From the NCBI GenBank assembly GCA_024635735.1, contig JAGXII010000229.1, positions 1-19,629 on the forward strand: a DNA stretch of 19,629 nucleotides. The letters run 5' to 3'. Source of the stretch: Christiangramia sp. Its GTDB lineage: Bacteria > Bacteroidota > Bacteroidia > Flavobacteriales > Flavobacteriaceae. The translations under genes and the position numbers were made by a program. Below the pieces are notes generated by a model. That model saw only the letters and a program-made list of their open reading frames with translations, was not told the origin of the DNA and searched no databases. Positions 7,733 to 14,869 of this stretch are shown one piece after another; within the stretch, counting starts at the first letter, position 1, and each line of letters begins with the position of its first letter.

Positions 7733-8591
7733 TATTAAATACAATATAATAACTGTGTTTCTCATGCTTATAGGTCTTTCAGTGAAGTCACAGGAAAAAC
7801 CAGAAAAGCTCAAGAAGGAATCTGATAAATATATTTACGAAGCTCAGGAAGCCCTTTCAGAAAATGATTTTGCCAGTGCAGAAGCCTCTTATCGTAAGGC
7901 AATTGCAAAAGATCCTTCCAATACTTCGGCGAAATATAATATGGGAAACCTGTATTACGGGAAAGAAAAAAGTGAAACCGCTGAAGATCGCCTTAAGGAA
8001 GCTGCCAAAATAGCTGCAACGAAAGAAGAAAAGCATCGTATTTTTCATAATCTCGGTAATTCGTATATGCAACAAAAGAATTACCAGGAAGCGGTAGATG
8101 CCTTTAAAGAGGCCCTCAGGAATGATCCTACAGATGATGAGACCCGCTACAATCTTGCCCTGGCTAAGAAAATGCTGGAGAAAGAAAAGCAGAATAGCAA
8201 GGATAAGAATAAGGATCAAAATCAGGATAACAAAGACAATAAAGACAAGAAGGATCAGCAGGATCAAAAAGATCAAAATAAAGACGGCAAGGGTGGCGAT
8301 GATCAAAACCAGGATCAGAAACCTAATGACGAGGGTAAGAACGAAAAAGATAAAAAAGAAGGCGACCAGAACGAAGACAAGCAGAAGGATAAGGGTGATG
8401 AGAAAAAACAGGATCAGGGTAAAGGTGATGAAGAAAAACAACAAAAGCCTAAACCTGTGCAGGGACAGCTTTCACCACAACAAATAAAGAGTCTTCTGGA
8501 GGCTATGAATAATGAAGAAAAGAAAGTTCAGGATAAAATAAATGCGGAAAAAGCCAAAGGCGTAAAAGTGAAATCTGAAAAAGACTGGTAA
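7719..8591 (+). CDS. batC: BatC, TPR protein with charged low-complexity tail
   Basis: 290 residues from the ATG at 7719. The in-frame ATG at 7692 is less likely: AGAAGAAAGGG at 7701-7711 sits correctly before 7719, and only the shorter form gives a clean signal peptide (MNLNNIKYNIITVFLMLIGL, cleavage near 24-25). TPR motifs lie at about 35-150: 'ALSENDFASAEASYRKAIAKDP' and 'YMQQKNYQEAVDAFKEALRNDP'. Residues about 154-245 are almost entirely K, D, Q, N, E and G, predicted disordered. A short ordered tail follows (SPQQIKSLLEAMNNEEKKVQDKI), a feature usual in BatC. It is probably a periplasmic scaffold for the BatA/B/D/E assembly. Confidence 0.92.
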   Translation: MNLNNIKYNIITVFLMLIGLSVKSQEKPEKLKKESDKYIYEAQEALSENDFASAEASYRKAIAKDPSNTSAKYNMGNLYYGKEKSETAEDRLKEAAKIAATKEEKHRIFHNLGNSYMQQKNYQEAVDAFKEALRNDPTDDETRYNLALAKKMLEKEKQNSKDKNKDQNQDNKDNKDKKDQQDQKDQNKDGKGGDDQNQDQKPNDEGKNEKDKKEGDQNEDKQKDKGDEKKQDQGKGDEEKQQKPKPVQGQLSPQQIKSLLEAMNNEEKKVQDKINAEKAKGVKVKSEKDW

Positions 8592-8640
8592 CGACTCAGG
8601 TTTTTATCCGACAAAGCTAATTGTACATCAGTAAAGAAAA

Positions 8641-10401
8641 ATGAAAATAAAGTATTTAATTTTAAGTTTTTTATTGTTCGCTTCCGGGCTTATCGAAGCT
8701 CAGGTGCGCTTTGAAGCTAAGGTGAGCAGGGAAAAGCTGGGAATTAATGAACGGTTAAGAGTAGATTTTGAAATGAATAAGGACGGCGATAATTTCCAGC
8801 CTCCTTCATTTGAAGATTTTACTGTGGTAGGCGGTCCTAATCAAAAGATAAGCACCAGCATTCTCAACGGAAAGATGGAATACTCCAAGACTTACAGTTT
8901 CTATCTTCAGCCTAAATCAAGAGGAAAACTTAGCATTGGGCAGGCCGAAATTGTTATAGATGACAAGACCTATAAAACCTCGCCAATAACAGTTGATATC
9001 ACAGCTGCTGTAGATAAACCTACAGATGGAGATAATACCGAATTAATTGCAGAAGATAACCTACACCTGGTAGCCGAGGTTTCCAAGGCTAACCCTTACC
9101 TTAATGAAGCCATTACGGTGGTTTATAAGCTTTATGTGAGTCCGCGCGTGAGCGTAAGTAACTGGCGTGAGCTGGATAGCCCTAAGTATGCCGATTTCTG
9201 GAGTCAGAATATAGATATTCAACAATTACGAGTAGAAAACGGGGAATATCAGGGAGAACCTTATCGCTATGTGGTTTTAAGAAAAACCATACTATATCCT
9301 CAAAAAACCGGTGAATTAAATATAGAACCGCTAACCCTGTCCATAGCAGTGGATGTTCCCAGCGAACGAAGGGATATTTTTGGCAGCCGTATTTATAAAA
9401 CGGTGAATAAAACAGTAGCAGCCGATAATAAAAAGATTAATGTGAAAGCGCTTCCCGATGATAAACCTGAAGGATTTACCGGAGCTGTTGGTGATTTCGA
9501 TTTTAAAGTAACTGCCAGTAAAAAAGAATTGAATGCGGGAGAAAGTCTTCAGGCGAAGGTTGAGGTAAAAGGAAATGGAAATCTTAAACTCTTTGATTTT
9601 CCTGAACTTACCGCGCCTCCATCACTTGAAATGTACGATCCTGAAAGAAGGGAAAATGTAAATACCAATCTTAATGGTATGCAGGGGAGCATAGCTGAAA
9701 CCTATACTATTGTCCCTACCAGGAAAGGTAAATATCCTATACCCGCCCTTTCATTTTCTTATTTTGATCCAGAAAGTCAAACCTATAAAACCCAGAATTC
9801 AAACGAAATCCTGATTAATGTAGACAGTGGGCCGCTTGCCGGAAATGAACCTTCAGGTAACTTTCCTGGAGTAAATAAACAAAGTCTGGCCATTGACGGA
9901 GCACAGTTTAGATTTATTAAACTAGATACCAATCTGAAACCCCTTGATGAGGATCATTTTCTGGGATCGGCAGGATTCTGGAGTGAGCTTGTTCTGCCTC
10001 TGGTAGCGATACCGCTTTTTATTCTCTTCGGAAAGAAAAGAGAAGAAAGAGCCAGAGATGTTAGGGGTAACCGTCAACGAAAAGCCGATAAACTGGCACG
10101 AAAATATCTTTCAACCGCTAAAAATAATCTGGGTGATCAAAAGGAATTCTATCTTGCTCTTGAACGATCCATGCATAATTACCTGAAAGCGAAACTACAC
10201 ATTCAAACCAGTGAAATGAGCAAAGAACGTATCGAGCAGCTCTTAAAGGAGAAATCTGTAGATGAAACTACGATTTCAGATTTTATCTCTTTACTTGAAA
10301 GTTGTGAATTTGCAAGGTATACTCCTGCATCTTCAGACGCTATGAAACACGATTACGAAAAAGCAGTTCAGGTAATATCAACTCTTGATAAACAGTTATA
10401 G
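8641..10401 (+). CDS. batD: BatD, oxygen tolerance protein
   Basis: 586 residues. The signal peptide (1-20, ...LIEA-Q) is followed by a long periplasmic region (21-443) of tandem beta domains typical of BatD: 'FEAKVSREKLGINERLRVDF' near the start, and a later 'FDFKVTASKKELNAGESLQAKVEVKGNGN' block. One membrane helix lies at about 446-464, followed by a strongly basic cytosolic stretch (KKREERARD...RQRKADKLARK) and a helical C-terminal domain of about 100 residues. A 49-bp gap separates it from batC, the second-largest inside the operon, but no promoter or terminator was recognised there. The stop overlaps the first base of a possible GTG start of batE. Confidence 0.94.
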   Translation: MKIKYLILSFLLFASGLIEAQVRFEAKVSREKLGINERLRVDFEMNKDGDNFQPPSFEDFTVVGGPNQKISTSILNGKMEYSKTYSFYLQPKSRGKLSIGQAEIVIDDKTYKTSPITVDITAAVDKPTDGDNTELIAEDNLHLVAEVSKANPYLNEAITVVYKLYVSPRVSVSNWRELDSPKYADFWSQNIDIQQLRVENGEYQGEPYRYVVLRKTILYPQKTGELNIEPLTLSIAVDVPSERRDIFGSRIYKTVNKTVAADNKKINVKALPDDKPEGFTGAVGDFDFKVTASKKELNAGESLQAKVEVKGNGNLKLFDFPELTAPPSLEMYDPERRENVNTNLNGMQGSIAETYTIVPTRKGKYPIPALSFSYFDPESQTYKTQNSNEILINVDSGPLAGNEPSGNFPGVNKQSLAIDGAQFRFIKLDTNLKPLDEDHFLGSAGFWSELVLPLVAIPLFILFGKKREERARDVRGNRQRKADKLARKYLSTAKNNLGDQKEFYLALERSMHNYLKAKLHIQTSEMSKERIEQLLKEKSVDETTISDFISLLESCEFARYTPASSDAMKHDYEKAVQVISTLDKQL

Positions 10402-10403
10402 TG

Positions 10404-11153
10404 ATGAAAAAGTTGATTTTCTTATATTTTTTGATCTTTACTTCCCTGGGATTTGCTCAAAATGAGGAGCTATTCGAGAAAGCGAATAATGCCTATCAAA
10501 GTGGTAATTATCAGGAAGCTGTTAAAGACTATCAGAAGATTCTTGATAATGGAGAAGTTTCTGCCGAGTTATATTATAATCTTGGAAACGCGCACTATAA
10601 GCTGAATCATGTTGCGCCGAGTATTTATTATTACGAAAAAGCACTACAGTTGCAACCCCGCGATAAGGATATCAAAAATAATATTCAATTTGCCCGTAAT
10701 ATGGCCATAGATGATATTGAAGAAGTAGAACAAACCGGACTTAATCAACGTTTCCATGCTCTTATATCCACATTTTCATTTTCTGCATGGGCCTGGATCG
10801 CAATAGGATTTTCTGTTGTTTTCGTCGTATTGTTCTTATTATATTATTTCTCTGTAAGGCCTGTCTACAAGCGAATCTTTCTGGGAACGGCGGTTTTCAG
10901 TCTTTTATGTTGCATAGTCTCTGTTGTTTTTGCCTTTCAACAGCAATCCTATATTGAAAATAATCAATATGCCATTGTATTTAGTGAAGAAGCAGAAGTG
11001 CGTGACGAACCAAACTTAAGGGGTGATGCAAGCTTTGAGTTACACGAAGGCACCAAGGCTAGAGTGCTTGAAGATTACCAGGAATGGTCTAAGATTGAGC
11101 TTGCAAATGGAACGCAGGGATGGATAAATTCTTCCGAATTAAGAAAATTATAG
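10404..11153 (+). CDS. batE: BatE, TPR and SH3-like domain membrane protein
   Basis: 249 residues. Signal peptide 1-18 (..SLGFA-Q); TPR region about 20-90 ('ANNAYQSGNYQEAVKDYQKIL', 'YYNLGNAHYKLNHVAPSIYYYEKAL'); two helices at about 128-149 and 158-178 joined by a basic cytosolic turn (RPVYKR); then a bacterial SH3-like domain at about 188-248 (VRDEPNLRGDASFELHEGTK...GWINSSELRKL). The TPR and SH3 parts therefore both face the periplasm. A GTG at 10401 is also in frame, overlapping the batD stop, but the ATG at 10404 gives the natural MKKLIF start. It is the last gene of the operon. No clear hairpin terminator follows; the next gene has its own promoter box. Confidence 0.93.
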   Translation: MKKLIFLYFLIFTSLGFAQNEELFEKANNAYQSGNYQEAVKDYQKILDNGEVSAELYYNLGNAHYKLNHVAPSIYYYEKALQLQPRDKDIKNNIQFARNMAIDDIEEVEQTGLNQRFHALISTFSFSAWAWIAIGFSVVFVVLFLLYYFSVRPVYKRIFLGTAVFSLLCCIVSVVFAFQQQSYIENNQYAIVFSEEAEVRDEPNLRGDASFELHEGTKARVLEDYQEWSKIELANGTQGWINSSELRKL

Positions 11154-11217
11154 TTTTTCCTGATAACGATTTAAAAAGAAGGTATCACTTCAGGCTTTCA
11201 GAGTTGTTGAAATTATA

Positions 11218-11225
11218 TATTTTTG
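11218..11225 (+). promoter_or_regulatory. TAnnTTTG -7 box, leaderless-type promoter
   Basis: TATTTTTG matches the Bacteroidota -7 consensus TAnnTTTG exactly and lies only 4 nt before the GTG start at 11230, which predicts a transcript with essentially no 5' leader. No convincing -33 TTTG was found at the usual distance. Confidence 0.55.
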
Positions 11226-11229
11226 CGGC

Positions 11230-11517
11230 GTGAAATCACTCGCATACATATTTGCATTTATATTCATTACGTTTCTTTTTACGCCAAGTATTATCGCATT
11301 GGTAGATAAAGATGTGGATATATCTTTTGCCTATAATGTTAACGAGGAAGAAAACTCTTCAAAGAATCAAATTAATTTTGAATTCCATATTCAGGATATC
11401 AAAAGTAACGAGGAGAGTATAAGTTTTTTAAAAGAGCACGAGAACGACCATTATTATTATGAAAAAGCGTACCGGGTTGTTTTAAATGTGCTGTCTCCCC
11501 CGCCTAAACAGGCATAA
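11230..11517 (+). CDS. Small exported conserved hypothetical protein
   Basis: 95 residues from a GTG start. A hydrophobic N-terminal segment (MKSLAYIFAFIFITFLFTPSIIAL, about 4-24) is a signal peptide or anchor. The rest is acidic and polar (NEEENSSKNQINFEFHIQDIKSNEE, HENDHYYYEKAYRVV) and ends SPPPKQA. I do not recognise a Pfam domain. From memory, similar short proteins with 'LVDKD.DISFAYN.NEEE' occur widely in flavobacteria, so it is probably a real gene of unknown function in the envelope. The promoter box 4 nt upstream supports both the GTG start and transcription separate from the bat operon. It precedes sulP by 130 bp; whether they are functionally linked is not shown. Confidence 0.75.
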   Translation: MKSLAYIFAFIFITFLFTPSIIALVDKDVDISFAYNVNEEENSSKNQINFEFHIQDIKSNEESISFLKEHENDHYYYEKAYRVVLNVLSPPPKQA

Positions 11518-11535
11518 TTCATTCCATATAAAATC

Positions 11536-11632
11536 AATTGCTACGGCAATTTACTGGCTTTCACCGTTTCCCGGTGACATACAGCCTATTTTCAATATTT
11601 AAAAATTATAAATACAGGTTTTTAAAACCTGT
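11536..11632 (+). promoter_or_regulatory. Structured leader/operator region upstream of sulP
   Basis: Three dyads lie in the 130-bp spacer. AATTGC(TACG)GCAATT at 11536-11551 forms a 6-bp stem with a C(UACG)G tetraloop, a known extra-stable loop type. TCACCG(TTTCC)CGGTGA at 11561-11577 follows, possibly extended by GGCT 11556-11559 pairing with AGCC 11583-11586. The near-perfect palindrome ACAGGTTTTTAAAACCTGT at 11614-11632 ends 15 nt before the sulP ATG. The first two have no T-run, so they are not ordinary terminators. The third could be a repressor operator or a hairpin near the start codon. Confidence 0.5.
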
Positions 11633-11647
11633 GTAAACAAATGTATT

Positions 11648-13228
11648 ATGTTTAAAAATCTAAATAAAGATTTACCAGCAAGTATTGTGGTATTTTTTGT
11701 TGCTATTCCTCTTTGTCTGGGTATTGCCCTGGCGAGTGGAGCGCCATTATTTTCGGGTCTTATTGCCGGGATTGTAGGTGGTATTGTTGTTGGGGCCATG
11801 AGTGGCTCCAGTCTTGGGGTTAGTGGTCCTGCTGCAGGATTAACAGGGATTGTTCTTGCTGCTATCACCACGTTGGGTGGATATGAGAACCTTCTTTTGG
11901 CTGTAGTACTGGCAGGAGCTATTCAAATAATTTTCGGCCTTCTTAAAGCCGGTATTATTGGATATTATTTTCCATCTTCGGTTATTAAGGGGATGCTAAC
12001 GGGTATCGGGATTATAATTATCTTAAAACAGATCCCTTACTTTTTTGGTTATGACGGTGATCCACAGGGTGACTGGGCATTTTTTCAGGTAGATGGAGAA
12101 AATACCTTCTCTGAAATTTTCAATGTACTCAATGGAATTAATCCGGGCTCCACGCTTATTGCCTTTATTGGCATGATGATTCTGATTTTATGGAACTCTG
12201 TCCTTTCTAAAAAAGGAAAATTCTTTAAGCTGGTTCAGGGACCATTGGTGGCTGTTGTGGCCGGAATTGTTTTTTTCCTGGTCACACAGGATTCTGAAAC
12301 ATTTGATATCTCAAAATCACATCTTGTAAGCGTACCGGTTCCAGACAGCTTTGAATCATTTATTGGGCAGTTTACTTTTCCTTCTTTTGGAGGGATAGGA
12401 AATCCTCAAATTTGGATCACGGCCTTTACCATTGCACTTGTGGCCAGCCTGGAAACTTTGTTATGTGTGGAGGCAACAGATAAGTTAGATCCGCATAAAA
12501 GAACTACCCCTACCAACCGGGAACTTTTTGCCCAGGGAACCGGCAATATGATATCCGGCCTTATTGGTGGTTTACCTGTAACCCAGGTAATCGTTAGAAG
12601 TTCTGCAAATATCCAGTCTGGCGGTCAAACAAAAATGTCGGCCATACTGCACGGGTTCCTGCTTCTTATTTCGGTGATTATTGTCCCTAACATCCTTAAT
12701 TTAATTCCACTTTCAGTGCTTGCAGCGATCCTTTTTATCGTTGGATTTAAACTGGCAAAGCCTTCATTATTTATACAGATGTACAAGGCAGGATGGAAAC
12801 AATTTGTGCCATTTATAGTAACTATTGTTGGGATTGTATTTGGAGATCTTTTAATAGGAATTAGCCTGGGTCTTGTGGTTGGTATCTTCGTGATACTTAT
12901 TAAAAGTTACCAGAATTCTTTCTTTCTTCATATAGAAAACCAGAATGACGGAAGTAAGACTGTAAAGATGACACTTGCGGAGGAAGTTACTTTCATTAAT
13001 AAAGGTGCGATTATCAAGGAACTTAATAAACTTGAAAAAGACTCCTACCTAATAATGGATGTTACTAAAAGTAAATATCTCGATAATGATATTATTGAAA
13101 TACTTGATGATTTCAAGATCAAAGCCGAAGAGAAAAATATCAATATCAGGATCATTTCGGAAAGAGGAGAAGTTGAAAACCCGGAAAGCTATCAGGGGTT
13201 CTTTCAACAGAAAAAAAAATCAGCATAA
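11648..13228 (+). CDS. SulP family inorganic anion (probably bicarbonate) transporter
   Basis: 526-residue SLC26/SulP transporter of the inner membrane. It opens with 'LNKDLPASIVVFFVAIPLCLGIALASGAP', the conserved first helix, and 'GLIAGIVGGIVVGAMSGSSLGVSGPAAGLTG', the SulP signature around the anion site. About 10-14 hydrophobic segments fill residues 10-425. A 'NRELFAQGTGNMISGLIGGLPVTQVIVRSSANIQSG' segment, also conserved in the family, is at about 285-325. A shortened STAS-like domain occupies about 440-520. An alternative ATG at 11641 is out of frame. The carbonic anhydrase gene begins 18 bp downstream, so co-transcription is likely and bicarbonate (possibly sodium-coupled, as in BicA) is the best substrate guess; sulfate cannot be excluded from sequence. 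Confidence 0.93.
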   Translation: MFKNLNKDLPASIVVFFVAIPLCLGIALASGAPLFSGLIAGIVGGIVVGAMSGSSLGVSGPAAGLTGIVLAAITTLGGYENLLLAVVLAGAIQIIFGLLKAGIIGYYFPSSVIKGMLTGIGIIIILKQIPYFFGYDGDPQGDWAFFQVDGENTFSEIFNVLNGINPGSTLIAFIGMMILILWNSVLSKKGKFFKLVQGPLVAVVAGIVFFLVTQDSETFDISKSHLVSVPVPDSFESFIGQFTFPSFGGIGNPQIWITAFTIALVASLETLLCVEATDKLDPHKRTTPTNRELFAQGTGNMISGLIGGLPVTQVIVRSSANIQSGGQTKMSAILHGFLLLISVIIVPNILNLIPLSVLAAILFIVGFKLAKPSLFIQMYKAGWKQFVPFIVTIVGIVFGDLLIGISLGLVVGIFVILIKSYQNSFFLHIENQNDGSKTVKMTLAEEVTFINKGAIIKELNKLEKDSYLIMDVTKSKYLDNDIIEILDDFKIKAEEKNINIRIISERGEVENPESYQGFFQQKKKSA

Positions 13229-13246
13229 CAACAAAAAAATAAGAAA

Positions 13247-13882
13247 ATGGATAAATTCTATAAACAATTAATAGACAATAACAGAGAATGGGTACAATCC
13301 AAACTGGACATGGACCCCGAATTCTTTAATAACCTTGCAAAAGGACAACAACCTCCGGTTTTATGGATAGGTTGTGCAGATAGTCGTGTCCCGGCTAACG
13401 AAATTATTGGGGCAGAGCCCGGGGAAGTATTTGTACACAGGAATATTGCTAATATGGTGGTGCATTCAGATATGAATATGCTAAGTGTGCTGGATTATGC
13501 AGTAAATGCTTTAAAAGTAAAACATGTGATTGTTTGCGGGCATTATGGATGTGGAGGAATTCAGGCTGCTATGACCAATAAATCTATAGGTCTTATTGAT
13601 AACTGGATTCGCCATATCAAAGACGTTTATCGATTGCATAAAGATACTTTAGATAAAATTGAGGATGAACAGGAGAAATGGGATCGATTCGTTGAACTAA
13701 ACGTGACGGAACAGGTATTCGATCTTGCTAAAACCTCCATAGTTCAGAATGCTTGGCGCAATAATCAGGATCTTCAGTTACATGGCTGGGCATATGGAGT
13801 TGGTGACGGCTTAATCAAAGATCTCGAAGTGAACATTAGTAACGATTCACAACTCGACAGTGTTTACCAATTGAATTTTTAA
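13247..13882 (+). CDS. Beta-class carbonic anhydrase
   Basis: 211-residue cytosolic zinc enzyme interconverting CO2 and bicarbonate. Zinc ligands C43, H99 and C102 and the D45-R47 dyad are all present (IGCADSRVPANEI at 41-53, VCGHYGCGGI at 96-105), as is the family segment VFVHRNIANMV. Length and motifs fit the E. coli Can-type beta class; there is no signal peptide. It follows sulP by 18 bp. Together they would import bicarbonate and equilibrate it with CO2, for example to feed carboxylases or for pH balance. The product role is well supported; the joint role is inferred from adjacency. A terminator follows about 25 bp after the stop. Confidence 0.96.
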   Translation: MDKFYKQLIDNNREWVQSKLDMDPEFFNNLAKGQQPPVLWIGCADSRVPANEIIGAEPGEVFVHRNIANMVVHSDMNMLSVLDYAVNALKVKHVIVCGHYGCGGIQAAMTNKSIGLIDNWIRHIKDVYRLHKDTLDKIEDEQEKWDRFVELNVTEQVFDLAKTSIVQNAWRNNQDLQLHGWAYGVGDGLIKDLEVNISNDSQLDSVYQLNF

Positions 13883-13904
13883 GAGGAGAATTCAATGGTT
13901 TTTT

Positions 13905-13948
13905 AAAGTCCGGATCGCAGGCTGGTATGCCTGCCTTCCGGATTTTTT
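13905..13948. terminator. Terminator between carbonic anhydrase and CvpA-like gene
   Basis: Two-part hairpin: outer stem TCCGGA 13909-13914 with TCCGGA 13937-13942, extended by AAAG/UUUU-type pairing; inner stem GCAGGC 13917-13922 with GCCTGC 13929-13934. A TTTTTT tail at 13943-13948 marks plus-strand termination. The convergent minus-strand gene ends at 13952, so the stem may serve both, although the minus-strand T-tract is weak. Confidence 0.88.
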
Positions 13949-13951
13949 ATA

Positions 13952-14470
13952 CTATTCCTCTTCATCATTGAGAAGATCCTGTTCTTTAACCTGTTTAATT
14001 ATCGATGGTAAGATAATTGGCGCAATTACTTCTACAGGCTCGTAGAGAATAGACTCTTCCAGAGTCTTTTCTTCCACGATTTCTATTCTTTCATTGGTAG
14101 CTTTAAAAAACATAATGATGACACTGGCCACAAAGGCTGATTTTATCAACCCGAATACTCCGCCAAGTAATTTATTTACAATTCCAAGAGCTGCAAAAGC
14201 AGCTATTTTGGTCATCATTTTTCCGGCAAGTGAAATTAGAAATACTATAAGAATGAAAGTGAGCGCAAAAGCGGCCAGATTTAAATACGCAGGTCTCCAT
14301 TCAATATAATTAGAAAGAAAACTTCCCAGAAAATGGGAAAAGTGAACGGCGCCATATATACCTGCGACGATCCCAACCAGAGAGGCCAGCTCGGCCAGTA
14401 ATCCCCGAAAAAAACCCCGGACTAATCCGTAGAGAAGTACCAGGCTTAAAATAATATCTACAGTATTCAT
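13952..14470 (-). CDS. CvpA family membrane protein
   Basis: 172-residue inner-membrane protein with four hydrophobic segments (about 4-20, 27-48, 62-84 and 101-121). It starts MNTVDIILSLVLLYGLVRGFFRGLLAEL, matching the CvpA pattern (D-x-x-G-x-x-R/KG), and has 'GLIKSAFVASVIIMF' in the last helix. The tail is acidic (KEQDLLNDEEE). CvpA proteins are linked to colicin V production and envelope or purine metabolism in proteobacteria; the role in Bacteroidota is unknown. Translation probably begins at the ATG at 14470, only 4 nt after a consensus TATATTTG box. It is divergent from the 14513 gene, with 42 bp between start codons. Confidence 0.88.
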   Translation of the reverse strand: MNTVDIILSLVLLYGLVRGFFRGLLAELASLVGIVAGIYGAVHFSHFLGSFLSNYIEWRPAYLNLAAFALTFILIVFLISLAGKMMTKIAAFAALGIVNKLLGGVFGLIKSAFVASVIIMFFKATNERIEIVEEKTLEESILYEPVEVIAPIILPSIIKQVKEQDLLNDEEE

Positions 14471-14474
14471 AAAT

Positions 14475-14482
14475 CAAATATA
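14475..14482 (-). promoter_or_regulatory. TATATTTG -7 box for the CvpA-like gene
   Basis: On the minus strand TATATTTG is an exact TAnnTTTG match. The sequence ATTT separates it from the ATG at 14470, implying a leaderless or nearly leaderless mRNA. It is the mirror image of the box at 14501-14508. Confidence 0.6.
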
Positions 14483-14500
14483 ATTATTAAATCTAGATAG

Positions 14501-14508
14501 TATATTTG
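14501..14508 (+). promoter_or_regulatory. TATATTTG -7 box for the 14513 gene
   Basis: An exact TAnnTTTG match, then CAAT, then the ATG at 14513. The 4-nt spacing equals that of the divergent gene and of the 11230 gene, again suggesting leaderless transcription. Confidence 0.6.
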
Positions 14509-14512
14509 CAAT

Positions 14513-14869
14513 ATGGCAAGAGATGAACAGTTGAAAGAGAGATGGGCTAGGCTTCAAAAAAAACTATCCAATCAATTTGCAGACGGAGAGCTTATGGAGC
14601 TGGACGCGATTATTTATTTAATTGGAGTGCAGGAGTTAGGACAGCCTCACCGAAAATTCAAAAAGGATCATAAGATTGATCTTATGCATATAGCCATTTG
14701 TACGTTACTTGAGCCTTACGGGTATTATGAGTTTGATTTTTATGATGATGACCGCTGGCCTCATTTTAAAACTAAGGAAGAGCTACCTGCGCTAAAGGCC
14801 GGTGAACAGTCGGTTTTAATGAAGGAAGCTATTGTAAATTATTTTCTTGATAAGGAGTATATATTATAA
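14513..14869 (+). CDS. Conserved hypothetical protein
   Basis: 118-residue soluble protein, no signal or helix spanning the membrane. It is charged at the N terminus (MARDEQLKERWARLQKKLSNQF), then has an alpha-helical block with 'LDAIIYLIGVQELGQPHRKFKKDHKIDLMHIAICTLLEPYGYYEF' and an acidic/aromatic patch (DFYDDDRWPHF). I recall similar flavobacterial proteins but no functional annotation; no catalytic motif stands out apart from scattered H and D residues. It directly abuts the ceramidase-like gene (TAA then ATG with no gap), so the two are co-translated. The promoter box 4 nt upstream and the residue pattern support this start. Confidence 0.82.
   Translation: MARDEQLKERWARLQKKLSNQFADGELMELDAIIYLIGVQELGQPHRKFKKDHKIDLMHIAICTLLEPYGYYEFDFYDDDRWPHFKTKEELPALKAGEQSVLMKEAIVNYFLDKEYIL

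Noticed and set aside
8200..8440. Repetitive DNA that could suggest a CRISPR or tandem repeat array
   Set aside because: The units are irregular, no spacer/repeat periodicity exists, and the tract is in frame within BatC.
7857..8444. Long minus-strand frame of about 195 codons, very rich in I, L, V and F
   Set aside because: It is the antisense of the K/D/Q/N-rich BatC tail; the hydrophobic composition follows from reading those codons backwards.
8098..8487. Plus-strand arginine/lysine/isoleucine-rich frame inside batC
   Set aside because: It is a shifted reading of the same low-complexity tract, with no start signal and a composition unlike a real protein.
11641..11650. ATG at 11641 as an alternative sulP start
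   Set aside because: It is out of frame with sulP; the ATG at 11648 leads straight into the conserved N terminus.
13059..13271. Lysine/isoleucine-rich frame spanning the sulP end and the carbonic anhydrase start
   Set aside because: Shadow of the STAS-coding region; no independent coding signal.
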